Made by a program: the position numbers and the translations under genes. DNA of 10,199 bases from Clostridiales bacterium UBA4696 (GTDB taxonomy: Bacteria; Bacillota; Clostridia; Oscillospirales; Oscillospiraceae), in contig DHKK01000129.1 in NCBI GenBank assembly GCA_002404795.1, forward strand, positions 1-10,199, given 5' to 3'. The first letter of the stretch is position 1, and the number at the start of each line of letters is the position of its first letter. The notes beneath the pieces were generated by a model, which worked only from the letters and a program-made list of their open reading frames with translations, was not told where the DNA came from and did not search any database. Of the stretch, positions 1 through 5,775 are shown piece by piece.

Positions 1-53
1 GGGTTAGCCCGCCGCAGCGGAAAGGCTTCTCTTCCGGGGGGAGGCTTATGGCT

Positions 54-611
54 TTACTTCGCCAGCCAGATGGTTTTTGCCAGGCCTTCGGCGGCTTCGA
101 GGAGGCCGATGCAGCGCTCGAGGGACGTCGAGGCGCAGACAACGCCGTGGCCGCCGAGCAGGCAGATGGGGCTGTCCGCCAGTGCTTCGCCGATGCCGCG
201 GTGGATCTCATGCGTGCCGGGCTTGCCGTAGGGCAGGCAGGTGAAGTGCGTGAACACTTCGCGCAGCGAGCAGGTCTCCGGGACGTCAAAGTTCTGATAC
301 CGCAGCGCGTAGGCCGTCAGAAACGGGCAGTGGCTGTGGACCACGGCCGTCACATCCGGCCGCGCCTGATAGACGGCCTCGTGCAGCAGATACTCGCTCG
401 AGCGCTTGCCGCGGCCGCCGATCTGTTCGCCCGCGGCGTTCATGACGCAGATATCCTCTTTTTCCAGCAGGAGCTTCATCCGGCCGGAGGGCGTGACGTA
501 GGTCAGCCCGGCCTGCCGGTCGATGACGGAGGCGTTGCCCTCCAGCGCGGTGACGAGGCGCTTTTGCTCCAGAATGTGGGCAAAATCGGCGAGCAGCTGT
601 GCATAGTCCAT
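54..611 (-). CDS. Class II aldolase, L-fuculose-phosphate aldolase-like
   Basis: This 185-residue cytoplasmic protein belongs to the class II (zinc-dependent) aldolase/adducin family, whose FucA members split L-fuculose 1-phosphate into dihydroxyacetone phosphate and L-lactaldehyde. Visible motifs are EGNAS (24-28), TPSG (40-43), SSE with the likely catalytic Glu73, HSH with His92 and His94, and GGHG with His155. These residues fall at the same numbers as the catalytic Glu and zinc ligands of E. coli FucA. The protein stops about 30 residues earlier than FucA (215), so the C-terminal tail that reaches the active site there is missing. The ATG at 611 has AGGAG at 621-625, 9 nt upstream. It is divergent from a fucU-like gene, which supports a deoxy-sugar role. 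Other substrates (rhamnulose, ribulose or methylthioribulose phosphates) cannot be excluded. The family is certain and the substrate is inferred. Confidence 0.9.
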   Translation of the reverse strand: MDYAQLLADFAHILEQKRLVTALEGNASVIDRQAGLTYVTPSGRMKLLLEKEDICVMNAAGEQIGGRGKRSSEYLLHEAVYQARPDVTAVVHSHCPFLTAYALRYQNFDVPETCSLREVFTHFTCLPYGKPGTHEIHRGIGEALADSPICLLGGHGVVCASTSLERCIGLLEAAEGLAKTIWLAK

Positions 612-644
612 GACAAAGGTCTCCTTTTTTGTACGTTTGTCTGT

Positions 645-673
645 ATTTTAAATGGTCCGCCGCCCAAAGTCAA
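645..673 (-). promoter_or_regulatory. Promoter of the class II aldolase gene
   Basis: On the minus strand, TTGACT (668-673) and TAAAAT (645-650) are separated by exactly 17 bp, a near-consensus housekeeping sigma promoter. The predicted transcript starts near 638 and gives a leader of about 27 nt with AGGAG before the aldolase ATG at 611. No comparably good promoter was found in the opposite direction for the mutarotase gene. Confidence 0.75.
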
Positions 674-681
674 CGGGCGGC
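659..681. promoter_or_regulatory. GC-rich inverted repeat around the aldolase -35 box, possible operator
   Basis: GCCGCCC (659-665) and GGGCGGC (675-681) form a perfect 7-bp dyad with a 9-bp centre. The centre contains the -35 hexamer of the aldolase promoter. A bound regulator here would block the promoter, and the site lies between the two divergent genes, so it could act on both. It could also be a hairpin in the mutarotase leader. The arms are visible; the operator role is inferred. Confidence 0.4.
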
Positions 682-705
682 CGTGAAAACAGGAGGTAAC
701 TGAAT

Positions 706-1152
706 ATGCTGAACAATATCCCCCCGATCCTTTCCCCGGAGCTGCTGAAGGTCTTGTGTGAGATGGGCCACGGCGACCGGATCTGCATCGGCGACGGCAA
801 TTTCCCCGGCGTCTCGATGGCAAAGCCCAACAACTGCGTCTTCCTGCGCGCCGACGGCCACGGTGTGCCCGAGCTGCTCGACGCCATCCTGCAGGTCATC
901 CCGCTGGACGAATATGTCGAGCACCCGGTCATGATCATGCAGGTCGCGGAGAAGGATAAGGGGCTGGAGGTCCCCATCTGGGACGAATACAAGAAGATCG
1001 TCGCCAAGCATGACGCGCGCGGCGCGGCCGCCTTCGGCAGCTACGAGCGCTTTGAGTTCTACGACGAGGCCCGCAAGACCTACTGCATCCTGCAGTCCGG
1101 CGAGACGGCCATCTACGCAAACATCATCCTCCAGAAGGGCGTCATCAAGTAA
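706..1152 (+). CDS. fucU: RbsD/FucU family sugar mutarotase (L-fucose mutarotase)
   Basis: This 148-residue cytoplasmic protein matches FucU, which interconverts the alpha and beta anomers of L-fucose (or related pyranoses) so that the isomerase receives its preferred form. The start resembles E. coli FucU closely: LSPELLKVL (9-17) followed by EMGHGD (19-24) with the likely catalytic His22. Further family features are Asp30, NFP (32-34), Arg48 in RADG, FYD (118-120) and AIYAN (135-139). Its length fits the family (about 140-150). AGGAGG at 691-696 lies 9 nt before the ATG. It is divergent from the FucA-like aldolase and ends at a strong two-way terminator, so it is probably a single-gene transcript. 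No clear promoter of its own was seen in the 94-bp gap. The family call is firm; specificity for fucose rather than another sugar is inferred. Confidence 0.92.
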   Translation: MLNNIPPILSPELLKVLCEMGHGDRICIGDGNFPGVSMAKPNNCVFLRADGHGVPELLDAILQVIPLDEYVEHPVMIMQVAEKDKGLEVPIWDEYKKIVAKHDARGAAAFGSYERFEFYDEARKTYCILQSGETAIYANIILQKGVIK

Positions 1153-1161
1153 AAATGGCAT

Positions 1162-1199
1162 AAAAAACGGACGTATCACAGGATACGTCCGTTTTTTTT
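1162..1199. terminator. Bidirectional intrinsic terminator between fucU and the P-type ATPase gene
   Basis: CGGACGTATC (1168-1177) and GATACGTCCG (1182-1191) form a perfect 10-bp stem with a 4-nt loop. It is flanked by A6 (1162-1167) on the left and T8 (1192-1199) on the right. The T run ends plus-strand transcripts from fucU. The A run reads as U6 on the minus strand and ends transcripts of the convergent ATPase gene, whose stop codon is at 1208-1210. Confidence 0.9.
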
Positions 1200-1207
1200 A
1201 TGGCTGT

Positions 1208-3295
1208 TTACACCGCTGCCGCGGGGAGCAGGTTGGTCATGCTCTTGAGGCTGATGGCGAGGGTAGAGGCGTTGTGCAGCAGGGCCGAGGTGGTGGGCGG
1301 CAGGATGCCGGCGACGCCAAAGATGATGAGGCCGAGGTTGAAGCCCACGATCGTGCGGTAGTTGCGGTGGATGCGGGCCATGAGCGCTTCGCTGATGCGG
1401 CGGAGCGTCACGAGCTCGAACAGATCCTCCGAGGCGATGGTGATGTCGGCGATCTCCCGCGCGATGGCTGCGCCGGTCGAGATGGCGACGCCCGCGTCGG
1501 CCTCCGAGAGGGCGGGGGAGTCGTTCACGCCGTCGCCGATCATGATGACGGTGCGGCCTGCGGCCTTTTCGCTGCGGATGAAGGCGGCCTTGTCCTCCGG
1601 CAGGACCTCGGCGAAGAACTCGTCCACGCCGACCTCGGCGGCGACGGCCGCGGCGGTCCGGCGGTTGTCGCCGGTCATCATGACGACCTTGCGGATGCCG
1701 CAGGCGTGCAGGGCGCGGATGGCGTCCTTCGCCTCGGCGCGCAGCGGGTCGGAGATGCAGATGACCGCGGCCAGCTCGCCCGCGATGCACAGATACAGAT
1801 GGGAATACTGCGCGTCGAGCGTGTCGAATTTCTCCTGTTCGGCGGCAGGGATGGTGCAGCCCTCATCTTCAAAGACGAAATGCGCGCTGCCGATGAGGAC
1901 CTTTTTGCCTTCGACCATGCTGGAGATGCCGTGCGCGACGACATACTGCACCTGCGAGTGGTATTCCTCGTGCTTGAGGTTCTGCCGCCTGGCCTCGTCG
2001 ACGACGGCGTTGGCCATCGAGTGCGGATAATGCTCCTCCAGACAGGCGGCCAGCCGCAGCATTTCGGAGGCCTCATGGCCGCCGAAGGTGACGATCTGCG
2101 CGACCTTCGGCGTGGCGTAGGTCAGCGTCCCGGTCTTGTCGAAAACGACCGTGTCGGCCTTGGAAACGGCCTCCAGGAAGCGGCCGCCCTTGACGGAGAT
2201 ATGGTAGCTGCTGCTCTCGCGCATGGCCGAAAGCACCGCGATCGGCATGGAGAGCTTCAGCGCGCACGAGAAGTCGACCATCAGCACGGCGAGCATCTTC
2301 GTGACGTTGCGCGTGAGCAGATACGTCAGCGCCGTGCCGCCGAGCGTCCAGGGGACGAGGCGGTCGGCCAGCCGCGAGGCCTTGTCCTCGGCGGTGGATT
2401 TGAGCTTTTCGGATTCTTCGATCATGCGCACGATGCGGTCATACCGGCCGCCGCCGAGCGCCTTTTCCACCGAGACGACGCATTCGCCCTCCTCGATGAC
2501 GGTCCCGGCGTAGACGTAGCTGCCGGTGCGCTTGGCAACGGGCAGGGACTCGCCGGTGATGGAGGCCTGGTTGACCGAGGCCTCGCCGGAGACGACCTTG
2601 CCGTCGAGCGGGATGAGGTTGCCGGTACGGACGATCATCCGGTCGCCCGGGCGGACGTCGCCGATGGGGACGAACAGCTCGGTCTCGCCGGACTGCAGCC
2701 AGACCTTGTCGACGTTCAGCGCCATGGCGCCCGCGAGATCGGCGACGGACTTCTTGTGCGTCCACTCCTCGAGAATCTCGCCCAGCCGCAGCATGAACAT
2801 GACGGAGCCCGCGGTATTGAAATCGCCGCGGAGCATCGAGACCGTCACGGCCGTGGCGTCGAGCACGGCGACGGAGAGCTTGCCGTGCCAGAGGGCCTTG
2901 AGCCCCTCCTTGATGTACTTGACCGAGCGGAACAGCGCGATGGCTGTCGTGATGGGGTAGGGCAGGAACAGCCGCGAGAACGCGCGGCGGCAGACCGTGA
3001 AGACAAGCTTGTCCTCATACTCGCGGTTGAGCTGCCGGGAGGTATGCTCCGGCACGAGCGCGATGGCCTGCTCCGAAGCGAAGGAGAAGGCGGCCAGCGC
3101 CCGGATGAGCGCGGTCCGGTCCGCCTGGTAGGTGATGATGGCGTCCTGCGTGCGGTCAAAGACCTTGACGGCGGTGACGCCGGGGACATTTTTCAGATAA
3201 TATTCCAGAATATCGGCCTCGCGCAGCGACATGCGGCGGCAGGCAAGATGCACGCGCATACGCCCGGGGGACTGATGCAGAATGGTACATTTCAT
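1208..3295 (-). CDS. Heavy-metal translocating P1B-type ATPase with atypical membrane motif
   Basis: This 695-residue membrane pump would move a metal ion across the cytoplasmic membrane using ATP, most likely outward. Residues 1-70 resemble an HMA-like domain (GRMRVHL at 11-17) but lack CxxC. The actuator domain has TGES (247-250). The phosphorylation site is DKTGT (386-390, Asp386), and TGDN (541-544) and GDGVND (587-592) complete the catalytic core. Hydrophobic segments lie near 107-123, 141-176, 312-329, 333-356 and 647-690. The membrane site usually reading CPC is S-C-A-L-K-L (343-348), and the usual SEHPLA nucleotide motif is HYPHSMA (422-428), so the metal is not predictable. GGAGG (3309-3313) lies 13 nt before the ATG, a long spacing, but no better in-frame start is visible. 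A small membrane protein gene lies upstream, with a terminator between. ATPase family certain; substrate unknown (Mn, Fe, Zn or other). Confidence 0.92.
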   Translation of the reverse strand: MKCTILHQSPGRMRVHLACRRMSLREADILEYYLKNVPGVTAVKVFDRTQDAIITYQADRTALIRALAAFSFASEQAIALVPEHTSRQLNREYEDKLVFTVCRRAFSRLFLPYPITTAIALFRSVKYIKEGLKALWHGKLSVAVLDATAVTVSMLRGDFNTAGSVMFMLRLGEILEEWTHKKSVADLAGAMALNVDKVWLQSGETELFVPIGDVRPGDRMIVRTGNLIPLDGKVVSGEASVNQASITGESLPVAKRTGSYVYAGTVIEEGECVVSVEKALGGGRYDRIVRMIEESEKLKSTAEDKASRLADRLVPWTLGGTALTYLLTRNVTKMLAVLMVDFSCALKLSMPIAVLSAMRESSSYHISVKGGRFLEAVSKADTVVFDKTGTLTYATPKVAQIVTFGGHEASEMLRLAACLEEHYPHSMANAVVDEARRQNLKHEEYHSQVQYVVAHGISSMVEGKKVLIGSAHFVFEDEGCTIPAAEQEKFDTLDAQYSHLYLCIAGELAAVICISDPLRAEAKDAIRALHACGIRKVVMMTGDNRRTAAAVAAEVGVDEFFAEVLPEDKAAFIRSEKAAGRTVIMIGDGVNDSPALSEADAGVAISTGAAIAREIADITIASEDLFELVTLRRISEALMARIHRNYRTIVGFNLGLIIFGVAGILPPTTSALLHNASTLAISLKSMTNLLPAAAV

Positions 3296-3313
3296 AGGAT
3301 GCTGTGAACCTCC

Positions 3314-3348
3314 AAAAAACCGGAAGAGCCGCGCGGCGGCTCTTCCGG
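3314..3348 (-). terminator. Intrinsic terminator/attenuator between the small membrane protein and the ATPase
   Basis: CCGGAAGAGCCGC (3320-3332) and GCGGCTCTTCCGG (3336-3348) form a perfect 13-bp stem with a 3-nt loop. On the minus strand it is followed at once by U6 (A6 at 3314-3319), a textbook terminator. The ATPase ribosome binding site (3309-3313) begins right after the U run, and no promoter is visible between the stem and the ATPase start. Transcripts from the upstream promoter must therefore read through for the ATPase to be made, either as a fixed ratio or under regulation. Confidence 0.88.
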
Positions 3349-3362
3349 GCGGACTTCAGGTG

Positions 3363-3623
3363 TTACTCTGCGTCAGCAGAAGCGTCTTCGATGGTCTCGG
3401 GCTCGGCCTCGGCGGCGCGGCGGTCATTGATGGCCTTGGCGTCGGCGTAGATGTCGTCCGCGCCCTCGCGGATGGTGGTGACGGTCTGCATGACGCAGTC
3501 CTTCGCGCGCAGAACGGCGGCGGTGGTGTGAGCGTAGACCGTCTTTGCTTCTTTGCTGCTCAGGATCTTGAGACCGGCGGTGCCGAACAGAACGCCTGCA
3601 GCGAACAAACCAAGATGTTTCAT
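3363..3623 (-). CDS. Small membrane-anchored protein, DUF6110-like, partner of the metal ATPase
   Basis: This 86-residue protein starts at the ATG at 3623, chosen because GGAGG (3631-3635) lies 7 nt upstream. A longer reading from an ATG at 3656 adds 11 residues, has no such site and is rejected. Residues 4-22 form one hydrophobic helix containing a GxxxG pattern (Gly10, Gly14). It is followed by LSSKEAK (21-27), an amphipathic middle with a single Cys43, and an acidic tail (71-86). The pattern resembles the DUF6110 family, recalled to occur next to heavy-metal P-type ATPases; no biochemical function is known to me. It is the first gene of a unit with the ATPase, with its own promoter (3712-3740) and a terminator behind it. 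A role as pump accessory or regulator subunit is inference from position. Confidence is high that it is a gene and moderate for the family. Confidence 0.82.
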   Translation of the reverse strand: MKHLGLFAAGVLFGTAGLKILSSKEAKTVYAHTTAAVLRAKDCVMQTVTTIREGADDIYADAKAINDRRAAEAEPETIEDASADAE

Positions 3624-3663
3624 AAAAAAGCCTCCTGTTATGTATGTCAGCCACATCGCAAAA

Positions 3664-3679
3664 GTTAGATACGGCTAAC
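3664..3679. promoter_or_regulatory. Dyad GTTAG-N6-CTAAC in the leader of the DUF6110-like gene
   Basis: Perfect 5-bp arms, GTTAG (3664-3668) and CTAAC (3675-3679), lie about 26-41 nt downstream of the predicted transcription start and before the ribosome binding site. TTAG/CTAA half-sites recall those of DtxR/IdeR-type metal repressors, but the spacing does not match the known 19-bp box. It may be an operator for a metal sensor, or chance. Confidence 0.3.
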
Positions 3680-3700
3680 ATGTGATGAAAATATACATTT

Positions 3701-3734
3701 CGCGGAAACTATATATAGCACAGACGCGCGGAAA
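3701..3734. repeat. Direct repeat CGCGGAAA around the -10 box of the DUF6110-like promoter
   Basis: CGCGGAAA occurs at 3701-3708 and again at 3727-3734, 26 bp apart. One copy lies in the -35/-10 spacer and the other at the predicted transcription start, so the two copies bracket the -10 hexamer. The spacing is close to two and a half helical turns. This arrangement would suit a repressor that binds as two units, but an 8-bp repeat can also arise by chance. Confidence 0.35.
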
Positions 3735-3740
3735 ATGCAA
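3712..3740 (-). promoter_or_regulatory. Promoter of the DUF6110-like gene and metal ATPase unit
   Basis: On the minus strand TTGCAT (3735-3740) and TATATA (3712-3717) are 17 bp apart, with TG one base before the -10, giving an extended -10. The predicted start near 3705 leaves a leader of about 80 nt before the ATG at 3623. It is the only good promoter seen upstream of the metal ATPase. Confidence 0.75.
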
Positions 3741-3774
3741 GCCTGCTTTTATGAAAAAAGTATGAATTTCGGAG

Positions 3775-3806
3775 AAAAAAGGAGCTCCTGCTTTCGCAGG
3801 AGCTCC
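3775..3806 (-). terminator. Intrinsic terminator of the peptide transporter operon
   Basis: GGAGCTCCTGC (3781-3791) and GCAGGAGCTCC (3796-3806) form a perfect 11-bp stem with a TTTC loop. On the minus strand the stem is followed by U6 (A6 at 3775-3780). It begins 10 nt after the stop codon of the peptide-binding lipoprotein gene and closes the operon. Confidence 0.92.
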
Positions 3807-3816
3807 CAAAAAGTGC

Positions 3817-5712
3817 TTAGCCGATGGTGCAGTACATGAAGTACTTGTAGCCGAGCGGGTTGGAGAAGAAGCCGTGGACGTCGCTGTCGAGCATGTAGAT
3901 GTCGGTGTAGTAGTACAGCGGGACGATGCAGCCCGTGCTCATCAGCAGGTCTTCCGCCTCGTGCATCAGGGCATAACGGGTCTCGGGATCCGTGCAGCTC
4001 TTGATGTCGGAGATCAGAACGTCGTAGGTCTCAGCCCAGGTGCCGTTTTCGACCTTGGTGTCATAGCCGTAGGAGGTCAGGTCGAGGGAGTAGATCTTGG
4101 CGTCGGCAGCTTCGCCTCTGCCGAACTGGACGTCGTTGTTGCCGGAGTTGGTGACCCACATATCCAGGAAGCAGATCGGATCGTTGTAGTCAGCCAGCCA
4201 GCCGTTACGGGCGATGGAGTAATCGCCGGCCTTACGGGTGTTCAGGAAGGTCGCCCATTCCTGATTCTCCAGGTTCATGGTGATGCCGACTGCGGCCAGA
4301 GCGGACTGCAGGTACTCGCCGATGGCCTTGTGGCCTTCGGAGGTGTTGTACAGGTAGGTCAGGGTCGGGAAGTCAGTGAACATGCCGGTGGACTCGTCAT
4401 AGGTGTAGTACTTCTTCAGCGTCTCGACAGCGGATTCGAAGTTGGACTCGTAAGCCTCAGGGGAAACGTCGTAATAGCCGGCGTAATCCTCGCTGTGGCC
4501 GGCGGTCTCGTAGAACTGGGAGCCGTCGGGGTTGGTCATGCCCATGGCGACGAAGGAGGAAGCGGGGACCTGACCGGCCTGGCCGATCTCTTCGACGATG
4601 TAGTTGCGGTCGAACAGCAGGCCGATGGCGCTGCGGATCTCAGCCTTGGCCTCTTCAGCCTCAGCGCCCGTCAGCGTGGAGGAAGCGGGGAGGATGTCCT
4701 CGTTGATGTTCCAGCAGACGTAGTAGGTGCCGATCTGGCCGGCAACGACGAATTCATCGGGATACTCAGCCTTCAGGCTGGCGATCTCGTTGGTGGGAAC
4801 GTCGTCAATGAGCTGCCAGTCGCCATTCTTGAAGTTGGAGAGCATGTTGTTGGCGTCGTCGGAGAGGTAGAAGTTGATGGTCTCCATCGTGACTGCATCG
4901 GCGTCATAGAAGTTGGGGTTCTTGACCAGCGTGATGACGCTGTTGTGCTCCCAGGACTCCATGGTGTACGGACCGTTGCAGACGTAGGTGGAAGGATCCG
5001 TCGCCCATGCGTCGTTGGAGACAACATCCTCACGGACCGGGAAGTAGGTCGGGAAGGCGAGGAGCTCATTCCAGTATGCAACATAGTTTGCGGTGGTGAC
5101 CTGGAGGGTCTTGTCATCGAGCGCGACAACGTTCAGCTGCGCATCGGGGTTCAGGAAGTTGCCGTCGTCGTCAGTCGCCCATACGTCGGCGTAGCCGTCA
5201 ATGACCTCGAACATGTAGCCGTAGTCGGCGGCCAGCTCGGGGGAAGCGGCGCGCTGCCATGCGAACGCGAAATCACCAGCGGTGACCGGCTGGCCGTCGG
5301 ACCAGACAAGGCCGTCACGCAGGGTGTAGGTGTAGGTCACGGTGCCGTCTTCGTTCTCAACGCCCTCGGGCAGCTCGGTCGCTGCGTCGGCAACGATCTC
5401 CAGATTGCCGTTCTCGTCCTGGGACCATTTGGCCAGACCGGAGAACAGATGGGCCAGCATCGTAGCGCCGTCGACGGCGGAGTTCAGAGCCGGGTCGATG
5501 GTGTCGGGCTCGGAGGCCAGGCAGACATTGATGACGCTGCCCTCGGTGCTTGCGGGCTCGGCAGTGCTGGTATTGCTGTCGGTGGTGTCGGTGGTGTCGG
5601 TCGTGGTGCTGTCCGTGGCAGTCGTATCCGTGGTGGTGTCAGCGGAGCCGCTGCAGGCCACCAGAGAGAAAACCATGATCAGCGCCAGCAGAAGAGCAAT
5701 CATTTTTTTCAT
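3817..5712 (-). CDS. oppA: Peptide ABC transporter substrate-binding lipoprotein (OppA/DppE type)
   Basis: This 631-residue lipoprotein is the extracellular receptor of the transporter encoded upstream. Residues 1-19 are a lipoprotein signal (KK then a hydrophobic run) ending in lipobox LVAC with Cys20 as the lipid anchor. Residues 21-58 are a flexible linker almost entirely of Ser, Thr, Asp and Ala. The rest matches the SBP_bac_5 fold: the opening around EPDTIDPALNS (68-78), then LRDGLVWSDGQPVT (131-144) and DFAFAWQRA (147-155). It is somewhat longer than usual OppA proteins (about 540-600), partly because of the linker. AAAGGA precedes the ATG at 5712 by about 10 nt. It is the last gene of the operon, 52 bp after oppF, with a terminator just behind. 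Peptides are the most likely ligand; the exact size class cannot be read from sequence. Confidence 0.93.
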   Translation of the reverse strand: MKKMIALLLALIMVFSLVACSGSADTTTDTTATDSTTTDTTDTTDSNTSTAEPASTEGSVINVCLASEPDTIDPALNSAVDGATMLAHLFSGLAKWSQDENGNLEIVADAATELPEGVENEDGTVTYTYTLRDGLVWSDGQPVTAGDFAFAWQRAASPELAADYGYMFEVIDGYADVWATDDDGNFLNPDAQLNVVALDDKTLQVTTANYVAYWNELLAFPTYFPVREDVVSNDAWATDPSTYVCNGPYTMESWEHNSVITLVKNPNFYDADAVTMETINFYLSDDANNMLSNFKNGDWQLIDDVPTNEIASLKAEYPDEFVVAGQIGTYYVCWNINEDILPASSTLTGAEAEEAKAEIRSAIGLLFDRNYIVEEIGQAGQVPASSFVAMGMTNPDGSQFYETAGHSEDYAGYYDVSPEAYESNFESAVETLKKYYTYDESTGMFTDFPTLTYLYNTSEGHKAIGEYLQSALAAVGITMNLENQEWATFLNTRKAGDYSIARNGWLADYNDPICFLDMWVTNSGNNDVQFGRGEAADAKIYSLDLTSYGYDTKVENGTWAETYDVLISDIKSCTDPETRYALMHEAEDLLMSTGCIVPLYYYTDIYMLDSDVHGFFSNPLGYKYFMYCTIG

Positions 5713-5744
5713 TTTTGGTACATCCTTTCAAAAAATTTATCTCT

Positions 5745-5775
5745 ATATGCAGTGCATATGAAGATCAGTTGATCT
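5745..5775. repeat. Two small inverted repeats between oppF and oppA
   Basis: ATATGC-AGT-GCATAT (5745-5759) and AGATCA-GT-TGATCT (5762-5775) are two perfect 6-bp dyads side by side. The second overlaps the oppF stop codon. In mRNA they could form two small hairpins that slow decay of the downstream oppA segment, since receptors are often needed in excess over other subunits. There is no T run, so they are not terminators. The dyads are visible; the role is inferred. Confidence 0.35.

Noticed and set aside
1..53. Possible terminator behind the aldolase gene
   Set aside because: Only short imperfect pairings and a direct AGGCTT repeat are seen, with no T run on the minus strand; the real terminator or next gene probably lies left of the window.
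620..660. Rightward promoter for fucU in the AT-rich part of the divergent gap
   Set aside because: TATTTT-like -10 candidates have no matching -35 at 16-18 bp, so no call is made.
1010..3307. 765-codon open frame on the plus strand opposite the ATPase gene
   Set aside because: It is an antisense shadow of the high-GC ATPase gene; its protein is low in complexity, rich in Asp, Gly, Arg and Val, and has no recognisable domain.
3363..3656. 97-residue version of the small membrane protein starting at 3656
   Set aside because: The GGAGG at 3631-3635 fits the internal ATG at 3623; the longer start has no ribosome binding site and would include that site inside the coding region.
3874..5772. 632-codon open frame on the plus strand opposite the peptide-binding protein gene
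   Set aside because: The opposite strand encodes a clear lipoprotein with signal, lipobox and family motifs; this frame has none and is a mirror of its codon use.
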